Source of the DNA: Lacrimispora amygdalina | Lineage (GTDB): Bacteria > Bacillota > Clostridia > Lachnospirales > Lachnospiraceae | Direction: 5' to 3' | NCBI RefSeq assembly: GCF_900205965.1 | Contig: NZ_OAOF01000020.1 | Span: forward strand, 23,023-87,022 | Length of the DNA: 64,000 bases | In this document: piece after piece, positions 7,410 through 15,595 of the stretch | Layout: the number at the start of each line of letters is the position of its first letter | How positions within the stretch are numbered: the stretch's first letter is position 1 | Notes under the pieces: model-generated | Seen by the model: the letters and a program-made list of their open reading frames with translations, nothing else | What the model was told of the DNA's origin: nothing | Database searches by the model: none | Position numbers and translations under genes: made by a program

Positions 7410-8579
7410 ATGAAACTTGTATCGGATCAATCGATAATTACGTACTTACAGAAATTTAACCAGTATCCGTTTGAAGTAAGACTTCACGGAACATCATATC
7501 TGATCGGTGGGGGACATCCTGTGTTTACCGTTAGCATGAAAGAGGATATCAATACCAGGGATTTAATGACCAGCACGTCTCTGGCTCTGGGCGAGGCTTA
7601 TATGAAGGGAACACTGGATATCGAAGGAGATTTATTTCAGGCACTGGATCATTTTATGGGGCAGATGGCAGCATTTACAGCAGATCAGAAAAAACTAAAA
7701 GGTCTTATTTTTACTTCTCTTTCCAAAAAGAACCAGGAAAAAGAAGTTGCCTCTCATTATGACATTGGTAACGACTTCTACAGCCTTTGGCTTGACGATA
7801 CCATGAGCTATTCCTGCGGATATTTTAAAACGGACCAGGATACTCTTTATGAAGCTCAGTGCAACAAAGTGGAACGTATTCTGAAAAAGCTGTACTTAAA
7901 AGAGGGAATGACACTTTTGGATATCGGCTGCGGCTGGGGATATCTGCTGATTCGTGCAGCAACGGAATATGGAGTTAAAAGTGTGGGAATCACACTGAGC
8001 ATGGAACAGAAAAAGGAATTTGAAAATCGGATTGAGATTTTAGGGCTGACCGACCGTATTAAGGTGGAACTGATGGATTACCGGGATCTTCCCCAGTACG
8101 GCAAAACTTTTGACAGGGTAGTCAGTGTTGGTATGGTGGAGCACGTAGGGAGAGAGAATTACGATTTATTTATCAAAAGTGCAGAGTCTGTGCTGGTGCC
8201 GGGGGGGCTTTTTCTTCTGCATTTTATCAGTGCATTAAAAGAGTATCCGGGAGATCCGTGGATGAAAAAATATATATTTCCCGGAGGAATGGTTCCCAGT
8301 CTGAGAGAAATGATAAATCTGCTGAGTGATCATCAGTTTTATACGTTGGATGTGGAAAGCCTCCGGCGGCATTATTATAAAACACTGCGTCACTGGGATC
8401 AGAATTTTAATAAAAACAGGGATCAGATTGAAAAAAAGATGGGTACGGAATTTGTGAGAATGTGGGACTTATATCTGAATGCCTGCGCTGCAACCTTTCA
8501 CAACGGAATCATTGATCTGCATCAGATTCTTTTGTCAAAGGGTATTCATAATGATCTGCCCCTGACCAGGTGGTATTAA
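7410..8579 (+). CDS. cfa: Cyclopropane-fatty-acyl-phospholipid synthase
   Basis: A 389-residue AdoMet-dependent methyltransferase that adds a methylene bridge to double bonds of membrane phospholipid acyl chains. It has an N-terminal lipid-binding region, then SHYDIGNDFYSLWLDD and MSYSCGYF (substrate and bicarbonate-site region), the AdoMet motif LDIGCGWG (about residues 170-177), and the C-terminal RMWDLYLNACAATFHNG. All blocks of the Cfa family are present and full length. The start follows TGGAGGAAGCC. It may share a transcript with the genes around it (29-31 base gaps); no terminator is visible in those gaps. Confidence 0.93.
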   Translation: MKLVSDQSIITYLQKFNQYPFEVRLHGTSYLIGGGHPVFTVSMKEDINTRDLMTSTSLALGEAYMKGTLDIEGDLFQALDHFMGQMAAFTADQKKLKGLIFTSLSKKNQEKEVASHYDIGNDFYSLWLDDTMSYSCGYFKTDQDTLYEAQCNKVERILKKLYLKEGMTLLDIGCGWGYLLIRAATEYGVKSVGITLSMEQKKEFENRIEILGLTDRIKVELMDYRDLPQYGKTFDRVVSVGMVEHVGRENYDLFIKSAESVLVPGGLFLLHFISALKEYPGDPWMKKYIFPGGMVPSLREMINLLSDHQFYTLDVESLRRHYYKTLRHWDQNFNKNRDQIEKKMGTEFVRMWDLYLNACAATFHNGIIDLHQILLSKGIHNDLPLTRWY

Positions 8580-8610
8580 ATTAAAAGAGTAACGAAAGAG
8601 GAATAAGGCA

Positions 8611-9357
8611 ATGAAGATGACGGAGAAACAGCACCTTAAACGGGGAAGCATTCTGACGATATCAGGTGGAATTTTATGGGGAATATCAGGAACCTGCGGG
8701 CAGTATCTTTTGCAGGTAAAGGGACTGGATTCCGACTGGCTGGTTCCGGTACGCCTCCTTTGTGCAGGAATTTTACTGCTGTTTCTCTGTTATATAAAAC
8801 AGGGAAAGCAGATCTTTGCTCCATGGAAAAGCAAAAAAGACGGGGCTGACTTATTGATTTTTGGCATGGTGGGTATGTCCATGTGCCAGTATACATATTT
8901 TACGGCAATCGGATATTCTAATGCAGGAACGGCAACTGTACTTCAGTACATAGGACCGGTTCTCATTATGCTTTATGTATCCGCACGCGCAGGGAAAATA
9001 CCAGGCAGATACGAGCTTCTGGCGGCGGTACTCGCCATGGCAGGTACTTTTTTACTGGCAACTCATGGGAAACCGGGAAATCTTGTGATTTCAGACAAGG
9101 CTCTTTTCTGGGGTCTCTGCTCTGCAGCAGCGCTTGCGGTTTATACTACCCAGCCAGGCAGGCTTCTTAAAAAGTATGGTTCCATGGTGATAGCAGGCTG
9201 GGGGATGCTCATTGGCGGAATCCTGCTCAGTCTGATTTTCCGCCCATGGGAGAAGCACCTCTTTTTAGATACCCAAGCGGTTTTTGGTATGCTGGATCTG
9301 CTTGGATTTGCATGTATTATTTCGACTATTTTTCTGCTGACATCAGGCAAAGAATAG
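8611..9357 (+). CDS. EamA/DMT family transporter, internally shortened
   Basis: A 248-residue inner-membrane protein of the drug/metabolite transporter superfamily. It begins with the usual first helix (GGILWGISGTCGQYLL) and has the central NAGTATVLQYIGPV block. Family members have about 290-300 residues and 10 helices in two repeats. Here the sequence runs from the seventh-to-eighth helix region (AVFGM) straight into the motif LDLLGFACIISTIFLL, which normally ends the tenth helix. About 45-50 residues that carry the second xxGPxxASxLxxxEPV repeat are missing in frame. The protein may be non-functional or an unusual eight-helix form. Substrate unknown. Confidence 0.75.
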   Translation: MKMTEKQHLKRGSILTISGGILWGISGTCGQYLLQVKGLDSDWLVPVRLLCAGILLLFLCYIKQGKQIFAPWKSKKDGADLLIFGMVGMSMCQYTYFTAIGYSNAGTATVLQYIGPVLIMLYVSARAGKIPGRYELLAAVLAMAGTFLLATHGKPGNLVISDKALFWGLCSAAALAVYTTQPGRLLKKYGSMVIAGWGMLIGGILLSLIFRPWEKHLFLDTQAVFGMLDLLGFACIISTIFLLTSGKE

Positions 9358-9429
9358 CCAGGCTTTACTTTTTATTTCATATCATATATAATGATGAAAT
9401 AATATTACATGAATTAGAGGTAACGATAT

Positions 9430-10284
9430 ATGCAGGAAAGTATAAGTGTGTCCGGTGTTCTCTGCTCTTCCTATGATTCTTTTTTTGAGGCAGAGAAGAA
9501 AATTGCGGATTTTATTCTCTCAAATAAAAGTGAAATCATTGACATGACAGTGGCGGAACTGGCTCTGGCAAGCGGGACGAGCGATGCGACGGTTTCCAGA
9601 TTCTGCAGGCGATGCGGGTTTAATGGGTTTCACCATTTAAAGATTAATCTGGCAAAAGAGGTGGCTGAGGAACGGGGCAACTCTATCGAGATTTCCAATG
9701 ATATCAGCCGGGACAATATCGGCCAGTCTCTTCAGAATATTCTGGCGAACAAGGTTACGGAGCTTACCCAGACCATTTCCATGATGGATCCGGATGAACT
9801 TGATAAAATCTTATCCGTGGTGGAACAGGCAAGAACCGTACAGCTGGTGGCTGTTGGCAATACTATTCCTGTCGCACTTGATGGTGCCTTTAAGTTCAAT
9901 CAACTGGGAATTGCCACTGTATCCGGGACGATATGGGAAACTCAGATGGCATATACCTGCAACATGGGTCCGGAGGATGCGGTCATTATCATATCCAACT
10001 CCGGTTTTTCCAAACGGCTTATGACTCTTGTGGCAGTAGCCAAGGAAAACCATGTGCCAACCATTGCAATTACAAATAATATTTCCTCTCCGCTGGGGCA
10101 GGCCTGTGACCATCACATCACAACTGCGACCAGGGAAAAGCTGCTTTTAGGAGAGTTTTGTTTTTCCAGAGTATCTGCAACAACTGTGATAGAGATCTTA
10201 TATCTCTTTCTGTCTGTCAGCAGACCGGATTCACACGATCATATACGGCGTCATGAAATTGCAATCTCTGACGATAAAAAATAG
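9430..10284 (+). CDS. MurR/RpiR family transcriptional regulator
   Basis: A 284-residue regulator with an N-terminal winged helix-turn-helix (residues 1-80; AELALASGTSDATVSRFCRRCGFNGFHHLK) quoted here only as the blocks SGTSDATVSRFCRRCG and NGFHHLK. A C-terminal SIS domain (about 110-260) follows, with QLVAVGNT and VIIISNSGFSK, which bind phosphosugars. Such proteins respond to sugar phosphates and control nearby sugar genes. The next operon is fruK-fruA, 256 bases downstream, separated by a terminator and preceded by an inverted repeat, so fructose-1-phosphate control by this protein is a reasonable inference. The start follows TTAGAGGTAACGAT. Confidence 0.9.
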   Translation: MQESISVSGVLCSSYDSFFEAEKKIADFILSNKSEIIDMTVAELALASGTSDATVSRFCRRCGFNGFHHLKINLAKEVAEERGNSIEISNDISRDNIGQSLQNILANKVTELTQTISMMDPDELDKILSVVEQARTVQLVAVGNTIPVALDGAFKFNQLGIATVSGTIWETQMAYTCNMGPEDAVIIISNSGFSKRLMTLVAVAKENHVPTIAITNNISSPLGQACDHHITTATREKLLLGEFCFSRVSATTVIEILYLFLSVSRPDSHDHIRRHEIAISDDKK

Positions 10285-10310
10285 GAGAACCGGGAGGTTC
10301 TCTTTTTTTT
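10284..10310 (+). terminator. Intrinsic terminator after rpiR-type gene
   Basis: The 7-bp stem GAGAACC (10285-10291) / GGTTCTC (10296-10302) has a 4-base loop, then T8. Confidence 0.9.
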
Positions 10311-10433
10311 GATGTAATGGGTGAATGACTGGGATTTCTTTGGGGAATAATGGAATATGGGGAAATAGTACAAAAAACGGTCGGGAAAATACGATTAATT
10401 TATGACTAATTGTGCAAAGCGACGAAATGATAC

Positions 10434-10450
10434 GAGAAATATTATTTCTC
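10434..10450. promoter_or_regulatory. Candidate operator upstream of fruK
   Basis: The perfect inverted repeat GAGAAAT-ATT-ATTTCTC ends 11 bases before the fruK -35 box. Its place fits an activator or repressor site; the adjacent RpiR regulator is the nearest candidate ligand-sensing partner. Confidence 0.4.
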
Positions 10451-10461
10451 ATATAAACGTA

Positions 10462-10490
10462 TTGACGAAATAAAACAATCGTATTATAGT
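10462..10490 (+). promoter_or_regulatory. Sigma-A promoter of fruK-fruA
   Basis: TTGACG (10462-10467), a 17-base spacer and TATAGT (10485-10490), 50 bases before the fruK start. Confidence 0.75.
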
Positions 10491-10540
10491 ATAGACGAGG
10501 GGATGAAATAAAATTTTATATATAGAAGGAGCAGTGATAT

Positions 10541-11458
10541 ATGATTTACACGGTAACATTTAATCCGGCTCTCGATTATGTGGTTCAGGTAGATCACTTC
10601 ACACTGGGAACAGTCAACAGAACGGAGCAGGAAAGCATTTTCTGCGGAGGAAAAGGGCTGAATGTATCAACTGTTCTGGCAGCTCTTGGATATGGTAATA
10701 CTGCACTTGGTTTTGTCGCAGGTTTTACCGGAGACGAGATAGAACGCAGAGTGGGAACCCTGGGATTTCGAAGTGATTTCATCCATGTTGAACATGGAAT
10801 GTCAAGAATTAATGTAAAACTTAAATCCGGGGAAGAAACGGAGATCAACGGAATTGGACCTGAGATAACAAAAAAAGATGTGGATCAGCTTTATGAAAAG
10901 CTTGACTGTCTTACAAAAGGAGATATCTTAATTCTGTCTGGAAGTATTCCCAGATCGATCGATGACGATATTTACGAGAGAATCATGGAGTATTTAGACA
11001 ATAAGGGAATCCGCATTGTGGTGGATGCAACCCGTGATCTGCTTTCAAATGTGCTTGCTTATCATCCGTTTCTGATAAAGCCGAACAATCATGAATTAGG
11101 GGAGATGTTCGGAGTGACCCTGGAGACGATAGAGGAAATAATTCATTACGGAAAGCTCCTTCAGGAGAAAGGTGCAGAAAATGTGCTGATTTCCATGGCA
11201 GGAGACGGTGCGGTGTTAATTACAAAAAAAGGGGAGGTATTCCAGATGGGAGTACCCTCCGGAATTGTGAAAAATTCTGTTGGAGCCGGAGATTCCATGG
11301 TTGCAGGCTTTGTGGCAGGTTACCTGGAAAACGGCAGTTATGAACACGCTTTGCGCCTTGGAAGCGCTGCAGGAAGTGCGACCGCATTTTCGCAAGGTCT
11401 TGCAGCAAAGGAAGATATTATGAAGCTTTATGAAGAATTATTAAAGGAGGGGTATTGA
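10541..11458 (+). CDS. fruK: 1-phosphofructokinase
   Basis: A 305-residue PfkB-family kinase that converts fructose-1-phosphate to fructose-1,6-bisphosphate in the cytoplasm. The N-terminal MIYTVTFNPALDYVVQ and FCGGKGLNVS blocks are typical of FruK/LacC, and the C-terminal anion-hole and catalytic-base motif reads SVGAGDSMVAGF. Length is normal. The start follows AGAAGGAGCAG. It overlaps the PTS gene fruA by one base (TGATG), so the two are translationally coupled. Tagatose-6-phosphate kinase is the main alternative, but the partner EIIABC of the fructose family decides for fructose. Confidence 0.93.
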   Translation: MIYTVTFNPALDYVVQVDHFTLGTVNRTEQESIFCGGKGLNVSTVLAALGYGNTALGFVAGFTGDEIERRVGTLGFRSDFIHVEHGMSRINVKLKSGEETEINGIGPEITKKDVDQLYEKLDCLTKGDILILSGSIPRSIDDDIYERIMEYLDNKGIRIVVDATRDLLSNVLAYHPFLIKPNNHELGEMFGVTLETIEEIIHYGKLLQEKGAENVLISMAGDGAVLITKKGEVFQMGVPSGIVKNSVGAGDSMVAGFVAGYLENGSYEHALRLGSAAGSATAFSQGLAAKEDIMKLYEELLKEGY

Positions 11459-13359
11459 TGAAGATTACGGACTTACTGAAAAAGGAAAGTGTGGAGCTTG
11501 GGGTGAAGGTTTCCAGTAAGGAAGCAGCCATCGATAAGCTGGTGGAACTGATGAATTCTGCCGGCAGACTGAAAGACAAAGCAGCCTACAAAGAGGGGAT
11601 TCTTGCAAGAGAGGCTCTCGGCAGCACGGCGGTGGGAGATGGAATTGCCATTCCACATGCAAAGGTAGCAGCAGTAAAGGAGCCTGGTCTGGCGGCTATT
11701 GTGGTGCCGGATGGAGTGGATTATGAAGCTTATGATGGTTCTTTATCCAAAATTATTTTTATGATTGCAGCACCGGATGGTGAGGCGGATGTCCATCTGG
11801 AGGCATTATCCAAATTATCCACTCTGCTGATGGATCCTGATTTTAAGGAGTCCTTGATTCATGCAGGATCAAAGGAAGAATTTTTACGCCTGATTGATGA
11901 GAAGGAAGCTGGTAAAAAGTCAAAACAAAAGGAAACAAAGAGCGGCTACCGTGTATTGGCAGTAACAGCCTGCCCAACAGGGATTGCCCATACCTTTATG
12001 GCGGCTGAAAACTTAGAGCAGAAAGGCAAAAAGCTGGGAATTTCCCTTAAGGCAGAAACAAACGGCGCGGAAGGCGTTGGAAATGCTCTGACAAAAGCGG
12101 AAATCGACGCAGCAGACGGCATCATCATTGCAGCGGATAAAAATGTAGATATGTCCCGTTTTGATGGAAAGCGGGTTGTTGTGGCAACTGTAAGCGAAGG
12201 AATTCAAAAGGGGGAGGAACTCATTAAACGTGCAGTGAGCAGCGAGACACCGGTCTATCATTATGATGGTTCTTCCTCTTCTGAGGATGACTCCAGACAG
12301 GAGGGGCTGGGACGTTCGGTTTACAAACATTTGATGAACGGCGTTTCTCATATGCTTCCATTCGTTATCGGCGGCGGTATTTTAATTGCACTTGCATTCC
12401 TTTTTGATGATTATTCCATTGATCCTTCAAATTTTGGTAAAAATACGCCTCTTGCAGCTTATATAAAAACAATTGGTGAGCAGGCCTTTGGCATGATGCT
12501 TCCGGTACTGGCAGGTTATATTGCCATGAGTATTGCTGACCGTCCTGGTCTGGCAGTGGGCTTTGTCGGTGGTCTGATTGCAAAGATGGGCGCCACATTT
12601 GCAAATCCTGCAGGCGGAAGCGTAAACTCCGGATTTTTAGGAGCACTGCTCGCTGGTTTTATCGGCGGTTATATTGTACTGTTTTTAAAGAATGCATTTA
12701 AAAAGCTTCCGAAGTCTTTAGAGGGAATTAAGCCGGTTCTTCTTTATCCGCTTCTTGGTATATTTCTTGTTGCTGTTGTGACCACATTTATTAATCCGTT
12801 TGTGGGTGCCATCAACGATGGAATCACCAGTCTGTTAAACGGAATGGGCGGTACCAGCAAAATTATACTGGGTGTAGTTGTCGGCGGCATGATGTCTGTG
12901 GATATGGGCGGTCCGGTTAACAAGGCGGCTTATGTATTTGGTACGGCTCAGCTGGCAGAAGGTAATTTTGATATTATGGCTGCAGTTATGGCAGGCGGTA
13001 TGGTTCCTCCCATTGCAATTGCGCTGTGTACTACATTCTTTAAGAAGAAATTTACAGAAAAAGAGCGTCAGTCAGGTCTGGTAAACTATATTATGGGACT
13101 GTCCTTTATCTCTGAGGGCGCAATTCCCTTTGCAGCAGCGGATCCTCTTCGTGTGATTCCTTCCTGTATGATCGGCTCTGCAGTAGCAGGCGGACTTTCC
13201 ATGGCACTGGGATGTACATTACGTGCACCTCACGGCGGAATCTTTGTGCTTCCCACTATTGGCAATCCATTCGGGTATCTGATTGCAATTATTGCCGGTT
13301 CCGTCGCAGGCTGTTTTGTACTTGCTGCTTTAAAGAAAAATTTAAAATCCGGATCATAA
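11458..13359 (+). CDS. fruA: PTS fructose transporter EIIABC
   Basis: A 633-residue fused PTS permease that imports fructose as fructose-1-phosphate. Domains in order: EIIA (about 1-150) with the phospho-His in GIAIPHAK; a Lys-rich linker; EIIB (about 160-260) with the phospho-Cys in VTACPTGIAHTFMAAE; and membrane EIIC (about 285-630) with several helices, the GGPVNKAAYVFG block and SEGAIPFAAADP. The start chosen is the ATG at 11458 overlapping the fruK stop, 5 bases after AAAGGAGGGG; a TTG one codon earlier is less likely. Terminated by a strong bidirectional hairpin. Confidence 0.95.
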   Translation: MKITDLLKKESVELGVKVSSKEAAIDKLVELMNSAGRLKDKAAYKEGILAREALGSTAVGDGIAIPHAKVAAVKEPGLAAIVVPDGVDYEAYDGSLSKIIFMIAAPDGEADVHLEALSKLSTLLMDPDFKESLIHAGSKEEFLRLIDEKEAGKKSKQKETKSGYRVLAVTACPTGIAHTFMAAENLEQKGKKLGISLKAETNGAEGVGNALTKAEIDAADGIIIAADKNVDMSRFDGKRVVVATVSEGIQKGEELIKRAVSSETPVYHYDGSSSSEDDSRQEGLGRSVYKHLMNGVSHMLPFVIGGGILIALAFLFDDYSIDPSNFGKNTPLAAYIKTIGEQAFGMMLPVLAGYIAMSIADRPGLAVGFVGGLIAKMGATFANPAGGSVNSGFLGALLAGFIGGYIVLFLKNAFKKLPKSLEGIKPVLLYPLLGIFLVAVVTTFINPFVGAINDGITSLLNGMGGTSKIILGVVVGGMMSVDMGGPVNKAAYVFGTAQLAEGNFDIMAAVMAGGMVPPIAIALCTTFFKKKFTEKERQSGLVNYIMGLSFISEGAIPFAAADPLRVIPSCMIGSAVAGGLSMALGCTLRAPHGGIFVLPTIGNPFGYLIAIIAGSVAGCFVLAALKKNLKSGS

Positions 13360-13373
13360 AAGAGTAAAAAATG

Positions 13374-13400
13374 CCCCTGTCAATTATGACAGGGGTGTTT
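13374..13400. terminator. Bidirectional terminator between fruA and a small minus-strand gene
   Basis: The 8-bp stem CCCCTGTC (13374-13381) / GACAGGGG (13388-13395) has a 6-base loop. A-rich sequence (AAAAAATG) on the left and TGTTTGATT on the right make it usable on both strands. The stop codon of the minus-strand gene lies in the loop. Confidence 0.75.
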
Positions 13401-13569
13401 GATTCTCTGCCAGCACGTTGTCTAAATTCCTGTTGACTTCAACAGAGGGGAGACTTTGCGGGGCTGCTTTTTTGATTTTGTACCAGTTTGCGGCTGTAAA
13501 TACGGCAATCAGCAGGATCGCAAATCCTAAAATCATTCCGATTGCCCAGTATCTCATATGATTATTCAT
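13384..13569 (-). CDS. Small single-pass membrane protein, unknown
   Basis: A 61-residue protein beginning MNNHMRYWAIG, followed by one strong hydrophobic helix (about residues 8-25, GMILGFAILLIAVFTAANW), a basic YKIKK stop-transfer stretch and a polar tail. The start is decided by an AGGAG box 7 bases upstream on the minus strand; the longer open frame has no such site. The stop codon falls in the loop of the shared terminator hairpin. It is divergent from the HAD phosphatase gene. I do not recognise a family. Confidence 0.6.
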   Translation of the reverse strand: MNNHMRYWAIGMILGFAILLIAVFTAANWYKIKKAAPQSLPSVEVNRNLDNVLAENQTPLS

Positions 13570-13710
13570 AAAATGCTCCTGTCTTATTATCCGGGATATG
13601 AAAAGTATGAACGGATGCAGACAGGTTATACCAAATATGCGGAAAAGTATTGCTAAAAACCGGGGCAGATAGTACAATTTTTACAGGAAGAGCAGATAAG
13701 GAGGCAGAAT

Positions 13711-14364
13711 ATGTATAAAAGCTGTATATTTGATTTAGACGGAACCATCATTGATACCATACAGTCCATGACTCACAGCATCAGCCTTACTATGGGCCGC
13801 TTTGGATATGCTCCGGTGGATGAAGACCATACCAAGCTGTTTGTAGGCGATGGTTACCGCAAGCTGGTAGAAAGGGCACTCCTTTATTCCGGGGATAAAG
13901 ATCTGGTCCACTATGAGGAAGCACTTCAGATATATGAAAAGACGTTCCGTGAAAACTGCCTTTATAAGGTGAAGGCATATGAAGGCATGTCTGAATTTTT
14001 GGATTTTCTGAAAGATAAAGGAATAAAGATCGGCGTCCTGACCAATAAAGGTCATGAACGGGCGGTAGAATGCGTGGAGTCTGTCTACGGAAAGAATTAT
14101 TTTGACCAGATCATCGGAGAAGGGAATGGAATTAAAGTGAAACCTGACCCTGCAGGAGCTTTTTTAATGGCGAACCGCTTTAAGCTGCAGCCTTCCCAGT
14201 GCCTCTATTTTGGAGATACCAATACAGATATGAAGACCGGTACGAATGCAGGTATGGATACGGTAGGTGTTACATGGGGATTCAGGGACCGGCAGGAGCT
14301 GGAAGCATTTCACCCCAGATATATCATTTCCCACCCGGATGAGATTCGTCATGTTTTTGAATAA
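13711..14364 (+). CDS. HAD family hydrolase (phosphoglycolate phosphatase-like)
   Basis: A 217-residue cytoplasmic phosphatase of the haloacid dehalogenase superfamily, subclass I. Motif I FDLDGTIIDT (nucleophile Asp and acid/base Asp near residues 8 and 10), a four-helix cap, motif II VLTNKG, motif III Lys in KPDP, and motif IV FGDTNTDM are all present. The Gph/PGP subgroup is the best fit, but substrates in this family cannot be told from sequence alone. The start follows AAGGAGGCAGAAT; a terminator follows. Confidence 0.9.
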   Translation: MYKSCIFDLDGTIIDTIQSMTHSISLTMGRFGYAPVDEDHTKLFVGDGYRKLVERALLYSGDKDLVHYEEALQIYEKTFRENCLYKVKAYEGMSEFLDFLKDKGIKIGVLTNKGHERAVECVESVYGKNYFDQIIGEGNGIKVKPDPAGAFLMANRFKLQPSQCLYFGDTNTDMKTGTNAGMDTVGVTWGFRDRQELEAFHPRYIISHPDEIRHVFE

Positions 14365-14389
14365 AAATCCGATTTCATGGAAAATTTAA

Positions 14390-14422
14390 GGAGAGATACG
14401 TAAATGAATCTCTTCTTTTTTT
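14390..14422 (+). terminator. Intrinsic terminator after HAD gene
   Basis: GGAGAGAT (14390-14397) pairs with ATCTCTTC (14408-14415, one G-T pair), followed by T7. Confidence 0.8.
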
Positions 14423-14443
14423 CTTGAAGAGGATGGAGGAAAC

Positions 14444-15490
14444 ATGGCAAAATCAAATTTATTAAAGTGGGGACTTGTAATCATAGCTTCTGTCTGGGCT
14501 TCCTTAATCGGATCAATGATAGGGTATGCATGGAATATGGCGCATTTGCCGAAACAAATGCCCAAAATCGAAAAACCGGAAGTGAAAATGCCTGAAATCC
14601 AAAATACAAACATCAGCATAGAAACCCAGGAAAAAATGGAGGGATACTGGACGGTGGCTGTATTTGGCGTGGATTCCAGAAATGGAACATTGGGAAAAGG
14701 GACCAGATCCGATATGCAGATGCTGTTTAATATAAATCTGGGAACAGGAGAAATAAGGGCAGTTTCGGTTTACCGGGATACTTATTTAAGGGTGAATGAT
14801 ATGGGACGCTATGATAAGATTAATGAGGCGTATTTTAACGGTGGTCCTGCACAGGCACTGAAGGCTTTAACGGACAACCTGGATATTGCCATTGATGATT
14901 ATGCTTCTTTCACCTGGAAAGCGGTTGCAGATGCAATTAATATACTTGGAGGAATCGATGTAGATATCAGCCATGACGAATTCCGTGTAATTAATGGATT
15001 TATCACAGAGACAGTAGAATCAACCGGTGTGGGGTCCCATCATTTAAAAAAGGAGGGACCTAATCATCTGGACGGAGTTCAGGCGGTTGCCTATGCCAGA
15101 CTCAGAAAGATGGATACGGATTTCAAGCGTACGGAAAGACAGAGAACAGTAGCCAATCTGGCGCTGAAAAAAGCGAGAGAGGCGGATCTGCCGACTTTAA
15201 ACCGGCTGGCGAATGCCATACTTCACCAGATATCCACCAGCGTGGGTATGAAGGATATGCTTCCTATTTTAAAAAATATAAAAAGATTCCATCTTACTGA
15301 GACAGAAGGATTTCCTTCAAAGCTTGCAGATGCCAGAATTAACAAGAGGGATTGTGTCATACCCGTGAATCTGGAGGAGAATGTAAAGCGTCTTCATCAG
15401 TTCTTGTTTGATGAAGAACAGTATGAACCGTCGGAGCTTGTAAAAAAAACAAGCAGGCAGATTCAGATTAATGTGAAAAACAGGAGATAA
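14444..15490 (+). CDS. LytR-CpsA-Psr (LCP) family protein
   Basis: A 348-residue membrane-anchored phosphotransferase that attaches teichoic acid or polysaccharide to peptidoglycan. A single N-terminal helix (about residues 8-28) is followed by an extracellular LCP domain: FGVDSRNG, the Arg/Asp pyrophosphate-binding RSDMQMLFNIN, VSVYRDTYL, and later YARLRKMDTDFKRTERQ, which carries the conserved Arg residues. Full family length. The start follows GATGGAGGAAAC. It stands alone between two terminators or promoters, so the attached polymer is not indicated by neighbours. Confidence 0.92.
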   Translation: MAKSNLLKWGLVIIASVWASLIGSMIGYAWNMAHLPKQMPKIEKPEVKMPEIQNTNISIETQEKMEGYWTVAVFGVDSRNGTLGKGTRSDMQMLFNINLGTGEIRAVSVYRDTYLRVNDMGRYDKINEAYFNGGPAQALKALTDNLDIAIDDYASFTWKAVADAINILGGIDVDISHDEFRVINGFITETVESTGVGSHHLKKEGPNHLDGVQAVAYARLRKMDTDFKRTERQRTVANLALKKAREADLPTLNRLANAILHQISTSVGMKDMLPILKNIKRFHLTETEGFPSKLADARINKRDCVIPVNLEENVKRLHQFLFDEEQYEPSELVKKTSRQIQINVKNRR

Positions 15491-15595
15491 TTTTACCTAT
15501 AAGATGTTAAAATCAAACCTTTTCCTTCAGAAAAAAATGTGCTATACTATGCTGATGGAATTAGCCGTAAGAAAGGGAAGGGCAACAGCACTATC

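Noticed and set aside
15539..15595. Upstream start for the TrkH-type gene (19 more codons)
   Set aside because: The stretch contains a TATACT box and encodes residues unlike the family N-terminus; ATG 15596 fits better.
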